A DNA stretch of 12,497 nucleotides from an uncultured Azospirillum sp. (GCA_947383875.1 CANDEX010000048.1:1-12497), one strand, 5' to 3'; counted from the stretch's first letter, positions 1 to 8,122 are shown. Numbers and translations are program-made. Notes: generated by a model from the sequence alone, not told the origin.

Positions 1-3
1 CGG

Positions 4-32
4 GTTATAAGACATCAATCCACCGTTGTCAA
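4..32 (-). promoter_or_regulatory. Strong leftward promoter at the window edge
   Basis: Read on the minus strand, TTGACA (32 to 27) is followed by a 17-base spacer and TATAAC (9 to 4), a near-consensus sigma70 promoter. The bases just upstream (33-52) are runs of A and T that resemble an UP element. Transcription would start at or just beyond the left edge, so the gene it serves is not visible. An ATG on the minus strand at 15-13 lies inside the promoter spacer and cannot be the start of this transcript's gene. Confidence 0.65.
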
Positions 33-229
33 CTAAAAAAATTAAAAAATTGCGAGAAAATGCAAAAAAGTTTTTTCAATACCTGATAACGCATTGATAT
101 AACAAAACATTAACAAATAAAATTTTATGCGTCAAGTTATAAACAATAACAAAATATTAACACTTTAAGATATATACTTTTACTTATAAGTCTAAAAATA
201 TAATAAGCAGTGCCTGAGATTCGTCAAAT
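33..229. other. AT-rich noncoding stretch between divergent promoters
   Basis: This stretch lies between the leftward edge promoter and the infC promoter. It is dominated by A and T runs. I see no credible reading frame with a ribosome binding site, no tRNA and no clear hairpin terminator. The frame reading from base 1 to the TAA at 34-36 could in principle be the tail of a gene, but the leftward promoter overlapping it makes that unlikely. Confidence 0.5.
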
Positions 230-234
230 TTGAC
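223..234. repeat. 12-bp perfect palindrome over the infC -35 box
   Basis: GTCAAATTTGAC reads the same on both strands and overlaps the -35 element (230-235) of the predicted infC promoter. Its position suits a repressor operator. It is short and AT-rich, so chance occurrence is possible. Confidence 0.4.
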
Positions 235-259
235 TTGAAAGAATCTGCCTATATATATT
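230..259 (+). promoter_or_regulatory. Predicted infC promoter
   Basis: TTGACT (230-235), an 18-base spacer and TATATT (254-259) form a sigma70-like promoter. A second register, TTGAAA (235-240) with TATATT (259-264), overlaps it, so the exact start is uncertain. Either gives a leader of about 30 nt before the infC start. Confidence 0.5.
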
Positions 260-287
260 ATATTGATACACGTTAATAACATATATG

Positions 288-293
288 AGGAGG
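288..293 (+). promoter_or_regulatory. infC Shine-Dalgarno, decides an ATA start
   Basis: AGGAGG is a perfect anti-16S match. It lies 5 bases before ATA (299-301) but 17 bases before the first downstream in-frame ATG (311), and it lies inside the frame if the upstream TTG (263) is used. Only ATA is at a normal distance. Confidence 0.8.
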
Positions 294-298
294 CTACA

Positions 299-835
299 AT
301 AGCTAAAGAAATGACAAATGCGCCAGTACGCGAAGACGACGGGCCGCGCATTAATGAAGATATTCGAGTAAAAGAAGTCCGTTTAATTGATGAAACAGGA
401 GAGAACAGAGGCGTTATTTCGATTCGTGAAGCTCTGAATCTCGCAGCGGAAGCCGGGTTAGATTTAATTGAGATTTCTCCGCAAGCAGTTCCGCCGGTTT
501 GTAAAATTTTAGATTATGGCAAATATAAATATGAAGTGCAAAAGCGCAAAAATGAAGCCAAAAAGAACCAAAAAGTCGTAGAAATCAAAGAATTAAAGCT
601 TCGCCCCATGATTGACACACATGATTATGAAGTCAAAATCAAACAAGCGAAGAAGTTTCTGTCTCAAGGAAATAAAGTAAAATTCACAATGCGTTTTAAA
701 GGTCGCGAAATGAGCAACGACCTTGGTCGCAATGTATTAAATAACATCATTGAAGATCTGGAAGGTTTAATCAAAGTAGATTCGGAACCCAAACTGGAAG
801 GCCGTCAAATGATGATGATGATTTCTCCGGCATAA
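299..835 (+). CDS. infC: Translation initiation factor IF-3
   Basis: IF-3 binds the 30S subunit, keeps it free of 50S and proofreads start-codon and initiator-tRNA pairing. The 178-residue product has the usual two domains. The N-domain holds the GPRINEDIRV opening and the family signature around PPVCKILDYGKYKY. A lysine-rich linker follows (KRKNEAKKNQK), then the C-domain with the MRFKGREM segment and a Met-rich tail. The start is placed at ATA (299) because of the Shine-Dalgarno at 288-293; TTG at 263 and ATG at 311 fit less well. Non-AUG starts in infC are known (AUU in E. coli) and let IF-3 repress its own translation; the same control is inferred here. rpmI and rplT, which often follow infC, are absent. 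A hairpin terminator follows closely. Confidence 0.95.
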   Translation: MAKEMTNAPVREDDGPRINEDIRVKEVRLIDETGENRGVISIREALNLAAEAGLDLIEISPQAVPPVCKILDYGKYKYEVQKRKNEAKKNQKVVEIKELKLRPMIDTHDYEVKIKQAKKFLSQGNKVKFTMRFKGREMSNDLGRNVLNNIIEDLEGLIKVDSEPKLEGRQMMMMISPA

Positions 836-850
836 AAGTTGAAGAATCCA

Positions 851-886
851 AAAATAGCGGAAATCATAATGATTTCCGCTATTTTT
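851..886. terminator. Bidirectional terminator between infC and the small convergent gene
   Basis: A perfect 15-bp inverted repeat (851-865 with 871-885) has a five-base loop, a T run on the plus-strand side and an A run on the other. It can end transcription from both sides: infC ends at 835 and the leftward small gene ends at 905. Confidence 0.85.
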
Positions 887-904
887 ACAAACAGTCGTCA
901 AGAC

Positions 905-1135
905 TTAAAGCACTTTGTTGGCAACAGACCAGTTGGCACGCAACCAAATTGTTCCTTTAGCCGACAACCAAATAAAATTTACCATCGGCTCATTATCCTT
1001 GTCCATACTTGGATTTCCGTTCTCATCGCAAAGTTCTGCCAATTCACATGAACACTGCCCCAGAACATCAAAAGCCTCTTTCTGCCCATATGTTTTTGAA
1101 GCATCATAGGCCGATTTTGAAATTTTCACTAACAT
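905..1135 (-). CDS. Small hypothetical protein, 76 aa
   Basis: I do not recognise this family. The product begins MLVKISKSAYDASKTYGQ and has a soluble, mixed composition with two close cysteines (CSC) and a Trp-containing C-terminal third (FIWLSAKGTIWLRANW), more like a real small protein than a chance frame. Two signals support it: a TTGACA-17-TAAATA promoter about 45 bases upstream, and the bidirectional terminator just past its stop. No strong Shine-Dalgarno precedes the ATG. No signal peptide or membrane segment is visible. Plus-strand frames over the same bases (839-1051, 915-1109) have no such signals and look like shadows. Confidence 0.62.
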   Translation of the reverse strand: MLVKISKSAYDASKTYGQKEAFDVLGQCSCELAELCDENGNPSMDKDNEPMVNFIWLSAKGTIWLRANWSVANKVL

Positions 1136-1180
1136 AATTCGTAAAATTTATAATTTAACACTAATAAAATATCGAACGTA

Positions 1181-1209
1181 TATTTAAGCTGCGCCCCGCC
1201 AAATGTCAA
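1181..1209 (-). promoter_or_regulatory. Promoter for the small leftward gene
   Basis: On the minus strand TTGACA (1209 to 1204), a 17-base spacer and TAAATA (1186 to 1181) form a good sigma70-like promoter. The predicted transcript start near 1174 gives a leader of about 40 nt before the ATG at 1135. Confidence 0.6.
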
Positions 1210-1245
1210 CAGCAGAAAAACTTATACTATTGTCGAATAGCCTCA

Positions 1246-1263
1246 CAATAAAAGCTTTTATTG
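1246..1263. repeat. 18-bp perfect palindrome, candidate operator
   Basis: CAATAAAAGCTTTTATTG is perfectly self-complementary over 18 bases and its last three bases are the first three of the -35 box at 1261-1266. GCCTCA flanks it on both sides as a direct repeat (1240-1245 and 1263-1268). The size and placement fit a dimeric repressor site for the gene at 1326. Confidence 0.5.
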
Positions 1264-1289
1264 CCTCAAAGCAAATATTGATATATAAT
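1261..1289 (+). promoter_or_regulatory. Promoter for the 371-aa hypothetical gene
   Basis: TTGCCT (1261-1266), a 17-base spacer and a consensus TATAAT (1284-1289) lie upstream of the ATG at 1326. The predicted leader is about 30 nt. Confidence 0.6.
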
Positions 1290-1325
1290 AAAAACAGATA
1301 ATAAGGAAACACCGCGGAGAAAAAC

Positions 1326-2441
1326 ATGGCTAATAACCATAGCGAAACAATGACAACAACTCCGGATTCTCTGGAAGCGAATACCCCGCAAGAAATGACC
1401 GCGGAAACACCTCTTTACGATATAGAACACCCCCAAACTGAAACCAATAACAACCTTTGGCAAAAAGTAAAAAAGGTCGGCAACACGTGTTATGACTTGG
1501 TAAAAAAATACTACTCACCTGTCAAACATATCGATGATGCGATTCACAGTAAGGATCCTGTTGAAATAACCACCACGTTTCTTAATGAAGGAGGTAAAAT
1601 AATCGGAGGAAAAATCGGAAAAACGATGCGCATTCCTCATGCCATAAAAAACATTGCCAACAGCGAAACAAACGGTGATGCAATAAGCAAAACCATAACG
1701 ACGATTCGCCAACACGCAGACTTCGGAGAACAAGGTAATAAATTTGCACAAGAACTATCTAACGGTTTCAGTGCCGCTGGAAAACAGGACAGAATAGAGC
1801 AAAAGATACAAAACAATATAAATAACAACATAGAAAAAGCTCGGCAGGAATACGACTTTAACGAAAAGCTAAAAAAAGGAGAATACATAAAACAAACCTC
1901 GGCATTGTTAAAGAACATCCAACCTCGAGGCATTCAGCCCAATACGGAAGAGCTGAGCCCCAATCAAACAACAATTATGAAAGAGGATATCCCTGCCATT
2001 CAAAGTAATTCCGAGAAGCTTCAGCCGGATACCTCCCAAGAAACTTATCATCATGAGAGCAATAACACCTTTCAAAATGGGCAAAATTCTATAGAAGAGC
2101 ACCAACAAAACCAAGCAACAATGATAAAAGAGGATACCTCATCCATACAAAATAATTCTGAAGAACATCCGTCGGATTCTCCTCAAAAAACCTATCTGCA
2201 TGAGGTTGATAACATTTTGCAAGACGGACACAACCGGATAGAAGAAATAAGAAACCGCATAAAAGAAGGACAACCTCTGGCAACACAAAACACCAATACC
2301 ATAAAAGACAAAAGAGCCCGCCTGAACGAACTGCGCTTTGCCACAGCCCGCCCCAAAGTACAAAAACACACTTCGCAAACCTCTCGCTCAGATATGCTCA
2401 GACAACTGTACCAGAAACAAAACATGGCTTTAAGATCCTAA
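1326..2441 (+). CDS. Hypothetical protein with duplicated 49-residue unit, 371 aa
   Basis: I do not recognise a family. The ATG follows GGAG at 1316-1319 with a six-base gap. The protein is hydrophilic, rich in Asn, Gln, Glu, Thr and Lys, with no signal peptide and no membrane span. Residues 1-40 look disordered. Residues 43-130 hold a more ordered stretch with a Gly-rich hydrophobic segment (GGKIIGGKIGKT) and residues about 150-190 are probably coiled coil. Residues 212-260 and 261-309 are a tandem duplication of 49 residues, about 24 of 49 identical by hand count, each with KED, an IQxNSE block, a QxTY/QKTY block and a GxNxIEE block. A further short copy of the IQxN[ST]E block precedes them (about 203-209). 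The C-terminus is basic. It has its own promoter and terminator, so it is a single-gene unit. A cytoplasmic structural protein or a secreted effector are both possible; nothing decides. Confidence 0.8.
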   Translation: MANNHSETMTTTPDSLEANTPQEMTAETPLYDIEHPQTETNNNLWQKVKKVGNTCYDLVKKYYSPVKHIDDAIHSKDPVEITTTFLNEGGKIIGGKIGKTMRIPHAIKNIANSETNGDAISKTITTIRQHADFGEQGNKFAQELSNGFSAAGKQDRIEQKIQNNINNNIEKARQEYDFNEKLKKGEYIKQTSALLKNIQPRGIQPNTEELSPNQTTIMKEDIPAIQSNSEKLQPDTSQETYHHESNNTFQNGQNSIEEHQQNQATMIKEDTSSIQNNSEEHPSDSPQKTYLHEVDNILQDGHNRIEEIRNRIKEGQPLATQNTNTIKDKRARLNELRFATARPKVQKHTSQTSRSDMLRQLYQKQNMALRS

Positions 2442-2457
2442 CAATTAAGCTTTCCAC

Positions 2458-2494
2458 AAAACATCCTCATCACAAGAATTGGGGATGTTTTTTT
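2458..2494 (+). terminator. Terminator after the 371-aa gene
   Basis: AAACATCCTC (from 2459) pairs with GGGGATGTTT (2481-2490), including one T-G wobble, followed by a run of seven or more T. It lies 17 bases after the stop and 50 bases before ligA. Confidence 0.75.
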
Positions 2495-2543
2495 ATCTTT
2501 TCGCTGTATATTATCCGCATAAAAGATTCTTATAAGGATATAA

Positions 2544-4628
<2,085 letters not shown>

Positions 4629-4644
4629 AAAAATAATTCTCACA

Positions 4645-4697
4645 AACCACAACACCCCAAACTTCTGTTCGGGGTGTTGTGGTTGTCAGATTTTATA
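4645..4697 (+). terminator. ligA terminator
   Basis: A perfect 14-bp stem (4645-4658 with 4671-4684) with a 12-base loop begins 17 bases after the ligA stop. The T-rich stretch starts a few bases beyond the stem rather than directly at it. Confidence 0.7.
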
Positions 4698-4746
4698 GTT
4701 AGCTCTTGTTTAAACATTAGCATGATTCTGTTCAGCTCGCAACCAG

Positions 4747-4768
4747 AATTTGTCTAATTTGACAAATT
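4747..4768. repeat. Inverted repeat between convergent genes
   Basis: AATTTGTC (4747-4754) and GACAAATT (4761-4768) are perfect complements around TAATTT. It lies 18 bases past the stop of the leftward membrane protein and may serve as its transcript-end hairpin, although no T run follows on that strand. Its core GTC-TAATTT-GAC differs by one base from the palindrome at 223-234. Confidence 0.4.
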
Positions 4769-4785
4769 TAACAAATCTGAAACAA

Positions 4786-5529
4786 TCACTCAGTATCTAA
4801 ATCTAAGAAAAAGAAATCATAGGACTTAGCAATATAAACATTACAAAAAACCACCAACGGTGAACCAAGAACAAAATTAAGCCAATCAGCAGCGTTTAAC
4901 CAAGTATCTATCCTGTCAATCAAAAATGCAGCCACATTAAATACAATCGTCACCAATAAAAAACGTCCGTAATTTCCTCTTGTTCGACGCCAAGCATTAC
5001 GCAAAGAACCACTACGCCCAATTACAGCTGAAATCCAGGCAAATAAAGGTCGATAAAAAATCAAAGGCGTCACCAACAGCAAAATAACCGTCATTCCCCA
5101 GTCATATACTTTTTTCTCATCCATATATTCCTGAATAAATCCGGTTGCATATTCATCAAGCATTTCCACCGGAAGCCCAAAAAACAAAGGCAAAAAAGGA
5201 AGATATGCCAACAATGTTGCCAGAGCCAAAGTGATAAAAAGAATTTTCGTAGAAGGAATAAGACTATCAAAAATTTTATGCGTCAGAACATAAGGCTTAC
5301 GCTGATAATAAAAACGAAAAAAATAACACCAAAACAAATAATAAATGCCGCACCAAACAATAAAAAGCAGGCTGCCCATACCGCCCATCAGTTTGAAGCC
5401 TAAAATCAGCAGCAAACAGTTTACAAATACAAATATACCGACCATCCGGTAATTATCTCGACAGTACCTCCAAGCATCGGATAAAATTCCGAGCGGAGAA
5501 AATAATTTCACAGTTTCAACAGCATCCAT
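4786..5529 (-). CDS. Six-helix membrane protein with internal duplication, 247 aa
   Basis: Function unknown. Hydrophobic segments lie at about 29-48, 52-73, 95-118, 145-170, 190-205 and 217-235, so this is an inner-membrane protein with six likely helices. Residues 17-38 (SDAWRYCRDNY then hydrophobic) and 177-199 (RNAWRRTRGNY then hydrophobic) share an AWR-x2-R-x-NY motif, each just before a membrane helix, suggesting two related halves. This AWRxxRxN motif before a helix recalls the broad group of GDPD-type membrane-domain and DUF975-like proteins, but I cannot assign a family. AAGGA lies nine bases before the ATG, and a TTGACA-17-TATTTA promoter lies just upstream. It appears to be transcribed alone. 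Confidence 0.88.
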   Translation of the reverse strand: MDAVETVKLFSPLGILSDAWRYCRDNYRMVGIFVFVNCLLLILGFKLMGGMGSLLFIVWCGIYYLFWCYFFRFYYQRKPYVLTHKIFDSLIPSTKILFITLALATLLAYLPFLPLFFGLPVEMLDEYATGFIQEYMDEKKVYDWGMTVILLLVTPLIFYRPLFAWISAVIGRSGSLRNAWRRTRGNYGRFLLVTIVFNVAAFLIDRIDTWLNAADWLNFVLGSPLVVFCNVYIAKSYDFFFLDLDTE

Positions 5530-5557
5530 CTTATATTGTCCTTACATCCAGAGAAAA

Positions 5558-5586
5558 TAAATAACCATAAATCCCTGTTATGTCAA
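5558..5586 (-). promoter_or_regulatory. Promoter for the membrane-protein gene
   Basis: On the minus strand TTGACA (5586 to 5581), a 17-base spacer and TATTTA (5563 to 5558) precede the ATG at 5529, giving a leader of roughly 20 nt. Confidence 0.6.
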
Positions 5587-5692
5587 TTATAATTCAAAAC
5601 TGCTAAAATATGTTCATTACCTTTGCCTAATTTTTTCCGACGACAATTATTCCGTCACAAAAACATCCTTTATCCTCGCATTTTAACATACA

Positions 5693-5728
5693 AGTATCAA
5701 GCAATTCCGAATTGAATTGCTTGATACT
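5693..5728 (-). terminator. Hairpin ending the secreted-protein operon
   Basis: A perfect 15-bp inverted repeat (5693-5707 with 5714-5728) with a six-base loop lies 12 bases after the stop of the DUF1566-like gene. The minus-strand continuation (TTGTATG...) has only scattered T, so it may act as an RNA 3'-end stabiliser as much as an intrinsic terminator. Confidence 0.6.
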
Positions 5729-5740
5729 CGATAGTTAAAG

Positions 5741-6547
5741 TTAAAAAGCGAGAACCGGACGAACAAACTGATAATTAAACCCCGCGGGTCTCTTGTGCGC
5801 TTCATCCGCACGACCTTCACTCAAATTCATCCTCCACGCGTCCGAGCTGTTTTTTTCTGTCGAAGACCAGTACCACTCTTTAAATCCTACAGCACCAATA
5901 TTATACAACAAATCCAGCGTCGTACCGACAATACTCTTCCTATTATACAATGTGTTCAAATCTCTCATACTCGGCAAAAACCACTTCGTTTTCTTACAGA
6001 AATCCTTACTGCATCCACTCGGTTCATACGCATTCACGGCATTTGCCGCCTCAATATTATTACAAGTACTTGCCAATATTGCATCTGTATTAGCACGCCC
6101 ATCTATCCCACAATAAGTCACCTCAGCACTACTGTTACAATTCCTCAAATTCGGCACATCACACTCAAGGTTTGACCAATACAGGCGTTCATTCCCGGCT
6201 GCGCCGTCTTTTTTCACATTAGTCAACGCAACCGCCAAACGATTTTCCAAATCAAATACAATACCTATCGGCGTTTTACCCGGCACCAAACTGCTTGCAA
6301 CCGTTCCGTCACCATAAACAATGTCACCGATGTTCACGTTCACCACCTCTTTTTCCTTACACACAGCTTTGCTCATATCCCACGGACATTTAAGTGCCGG
6401 TCCGTCACATTTAGATGAATCCTTAGAAAACCCCAAGCTGGCGCAATCCGGCGTTGCCGTGCAATTAGATGCCAATCCCTCTACTGTTCCCACAAGGAGA
6501 AACAATATTCCGGCAAATATCATATTATATTTATTATTTCTCATCAT
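5741..6547 (-). CDS. Secreted cysteine-rich protein with DUF1566-like C-terminal domain
   Basis: The precise role is unknown. The N-terminus is a Sec signal peptide (about 1-26, hydrophobic core FAGILFLLVG, likely cut after GLA). The mature protein opens with a four-cysteine module (C35, C47, C54, C63: CASLGF then ALKCPW), continues with an IVYGDGTV / IGIVFDLENRLAVALT region and CGIDGR, and ends in a domain with KWFLPSMRDLNTLY (188-201), YWSSTE (226-231) and C-terminal FVRPVLAF. That ending matches the DUF1566 / Lcl C-terminal style of C-lectin-like surface proteins. It is 36 bases downstream of the 34-cysteine gene, so the two are probably cotranscribed. AAGGAG precedes two adjacent ATGs; the second (6544) has the better seven-base gap. 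A paralogue lies at 11606-12418 with the same layout. Codons in its C-terminal stretch are ordinary, unlike that paralogue. Confidence 0.88.
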   Translation of the reverse strand: MMRNNKYNMIFAGILFLLVGTVEGLASNCTATPDCASLGFSKDSSKCDGPALKCPWDMSKAVCKEKEVVNVNIGDIVYGDGTVASSLVPGKTPIGIVFDLENRLAVALTNVKKDGAAGNERLYWSNLECDVPNLRNCNSSAEVTYCGIDGRANTDAILASTCNNIEAANAVNAYEPSGCSKDFCKKTKWFLPSMRDLNTLYNRKSIVGTTLDLLYNIGAVGFKEWYWSSTEKNSSDAWRMNLSEGRADEAHKRPAGFNYQFVRPVLAF

Positions 6548-6583
6548 CTTTCTCCTTTAAAGTAATCCATTCTTTTCTTATTT

Positions 6584-7498
6584 TTAAATCATATCCGCCG
6601 TGCAAAACACTGCCGTAGAATTATACGGACATTTCAAATAACCATCGGGACACTGACTGGCGGATTTGGTATACCCCAATTTAGTGCAATCAGTTTCCGG
6701 CTTTGTACACCAGTCGGTATAGCCTGTTGCACAGCCGATATCGCAATATTTATTAGAACACGTTTCATGCTCACAAAGCACACCGGTCGGACAACTCACC
6801 AAACTGCATTTGTTCGCACAACAAGACTGACAACTGGCAAAAAGCTTCTTTGTCCCACTCCAACAGGCTGTACCGTTACCCCCGCAATCGCATTCCACAT
6901 ACGACCCGCAATCTGCCGGCAAGCGCATATATTTAACGGTTCCGCATGAATTGCACGATGGCCCGGCCACATACCCCTGAGCCGTTGCCTCGGCAAGAGT
7001 ATAAGTATAGCCCACACAGGGATTGCACACGCATTTTTTATAAGCCGAATTATACGGACACCCGGCAGAAGCCGTATCTAATACCTGCCCAACACCACAA
7101 GTCAGATAATACCCTTCGTCACCGCAGGCTCTTTGTTCGTCACGAACGCATTCTTTATAATATTGTCTGTTTTTTTCGCACGTTTCAGACGGATAAAACG
7201 GCTTAACACAGCTTTCCGCTGTCACCGCATAACCGTTTTTCTGACACCATTCACCTGAGCTTAAACATTTATCAACATAATTGGAACTATACGGACAGGG
7301 ATTACCTATCGCCCAACTGACGCAACGGAAGGTTCTAACTCCATAGCCCATACTTAAACACTTTTGAGCAACATCAAAATTTAGCTTAAATTCTACTCTG
7401 TCACTGTCGTTTGGCAAAAAATAAACGCTGGCTTGAACTCTGAAAGGAGCAAGAGACAAAAAAATTCCCAAAATATTAAAAGCTGTTATTTTTCTCAT
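6584..7498 (-). CDS. Secreted protein with 34 cysteines and repeated Cys modules
   Basis: Unknown function; probably a disulfide-rich surface or periplasmic protein. The start is ATG at 7498, because a perfect AGGAGG lies five bases upstream; a GTG five codons earlier keeps the frame but would place the ribosome site inside the gene. The 304-residue product has a signal peptide (cut near VQA-S, residue 23/24) and 34 cysteines. The last module, C271-C283-C290-C299 (CTKLGY, LKCPYN), has exactly the spacing of the N-terminal module in both DUF1566-like proteins here. Looser copies occur at C47-C59-C68-C78, C85-C97-C107-C117 and C125-C134-C147-C156. Between them is a denser region with CxC, CxxC and CC pairs (158-264). 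It is the first gene of a leftward operon and is divergent from an XRE regulator. Confidence 0.85.
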   Translation of the reverse strand: MRKITAFNILGIFLSLAPFRVQASVYFLPNDSDRVEFKLNFDVAQKCLSMGYGVRTFRCVSWAIGNPCPYSSNYVDKCLSSGEWCQKNGYAVTAESCVKPFYPSETCEKNRQYYKECVRDEQRACGDEGYYLTCGVGQVLDTASAGCPYNSAYKKCVCNPCVGYTYTLAEATAQGYVAGPSCNSCGTVKYMRLPADCGSYVECDCGGNGTACWSGTKKLFASCQSCCANKCSLVSCPTGVLCEHETCSNKYCDIGCATGYTDWCTKPETDCTKLGYTKSASQCPDGYLKCPYNSTAVFCTADMI

Positions 7499-7503
7499 TT
7501 TTC

Positions 7504-7509
7504 CCTCCT
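7504..7509 (-). promoter_or_regulatory. Shine-Dalgarno that fixes the start of the 34-Cys gene
   Basis: AGGAGG on the minus strand lies five bases before ATG at 7498-7496. It excludes the in-frame GTG at 7513, which is upstream of the site. Confidence 0.8.
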
Positions 7510-7525
7510 GCACAAAAATTAAAAA

Positions 7526-7595
7526 GGAAGAGAGGAAAACAAGGTGTGTATTTAGGTTTGGCTTTGATTTCAGTTATAACGTTTCCGTCTCTTCC
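7526..7595 (-). promoter_or_regulatory. Leader hairpin with T tract, candidate attenuator
   Basis: In the minus-strand leader, GGAAGAGACGGAAAC (7595 to 7581) can pair with GTTTTCCTCTCTTCC (7540 to 7526), 13 of 15 positions by hand. The 3' arm is followed at once by TTTTTAATTTTT, then by the Shine-Dalgarno and ATG. Stem plus T tract before the first codon of an operon is the layout of a transcription attenuator. The loop of about 40 bases is long and no known riboswitch is recognised. Confidence 0.45.
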
Positions 7596-7660
7596 CAACA
7601 TAGCTAGATAATTTGATTAAAATTCATCATAAACTTGTTAAATTTAATCATCTACACTAC

Positions 7661-7686
7661 TAAATTAATAATATATTGGTAATTTA
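7661..7686. repeat. Inverted repeat across the -10 of the secreted-protein operon
   Basis: TAAATTA (7661-7667) and TAATTTA (7680-7686) are complementary arms separated by 12 bases that contain the -10 box. This is a plausible operator for the divergent XRE protein. The arms are all A and T, so chance is a real alternative. Confidence 0.3.
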
Positions 7687-7696
7687 AACGAGTCAA
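7668..7696 (-). promoter_or_regulatory. Promoter for the secreted-protein operon
   Basis: On the minus strand TTGACT (7696 to 7691), a 17-base spacer and TATTAT (7673 to 7668) form a good sigma70-like promoter. The predicted start near 7661 leaves a leader of about 160 nt before the ATG at 7498, unusually long for this window. Confidence 0.6.
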
Positions 7697-7756
7697 GATA
7701 AAAAATTACAAGTTTATAGTATATAAAGATTCATAATAAAATAGGAATATGGAGGA

Positions 7757-8122
7757 ATGAATGAAGATGAATTTGCCATAAGACTCGGAAACCGTATTCG
7801 CGAACTCCGAAAAATTAAGGGTGTTAGCCAACTGGAACTCGCCTATGATATGGATATGTCAATGAACACCATATCAGGCATTGAGCTGGGTAAAATCTCC
7901 CCCAAAATTGATACGCTAAAAAAAATCGCAGAAAAACTCAATGTCAGTATGAGCGAACTGTTTGAATTCGCCTCTACTCAAACTCAAGACAAAACCACCC
8001 GCAAAAAAATTGAAGAAATAGCCAACAAACTAAAGCCTTATAACAAAGAATTTCTCGAATTAGTTAATAAAACCGTCGATCTGCTGATTAAAGCCGGCGA
8101 AATCAGAACCGACAACAAATAA
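7757..8122 (+). CDS. XRE-family transcriptional regulator, 121 aa
   Basis: A Cro/C1-type DNA-binding regulator. Residues about 9-66 form the five-helix HTH_3 fold: LGNRIRELRKIKGVSQLELA, then the recognition region around MSMNTISGIELGKISPKIDTLKKIA, then LNVSMSELFEF. A lysine- and glutamate-rich helical tail of about 50 residues follows, possibly for dimerisation; no ligand domain is visible. The gene is divergent from the secreted-protein operon, so it may regulate that operon and itself. The start is the only one available, since TAG lies five codons upstream in frame. GGAGGA abuts the ATG, too close for normal use; AGGAA at 7743-7747, nine bases upstream, is the likelier ribosome site. No clear promoter was found (TATAAA at 7722-7727 lacks a -35). 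Confidence 0.93.
   Translation: MNEDEFAIRLGNRIRELRKIKGVSQLELAYDMDMSMNTISGIELGKISPKIDTLKKIAEKLNVSMSELFEFASTQTQDKTTRKKIEEIANKLKPYNKEFLELVNKTVDLLIKAGEIRTDNK

Noticed and set aside
263..298. TTG start giving a longer IF-3
   Set aside because: The perfect Shine-Dalgarno lies inside this extension, none precedes the TTG, and the extra residues do not resemble IF-3.
839..1051. 70-aa plus-strand frame after infC
   Set aside because: It begins within the infC terminator region, lacks a ribosome site and is antisense to the better supported 76-aa gene.
5793..6175. Two overlapping plus-strand frames of 107 and 126 aa
   Set aside because: They are antisense to the DUF1566-like gene, overlap each other in different frames and have no promoter or ribosome site.
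7499..7513. GTG start for the 34-Cys protein
   Set aside because: It lies upstream of and overlaps the AGGAGG that serves the ATG at 7498, and would prepend a charged stretch to the signal peptide.
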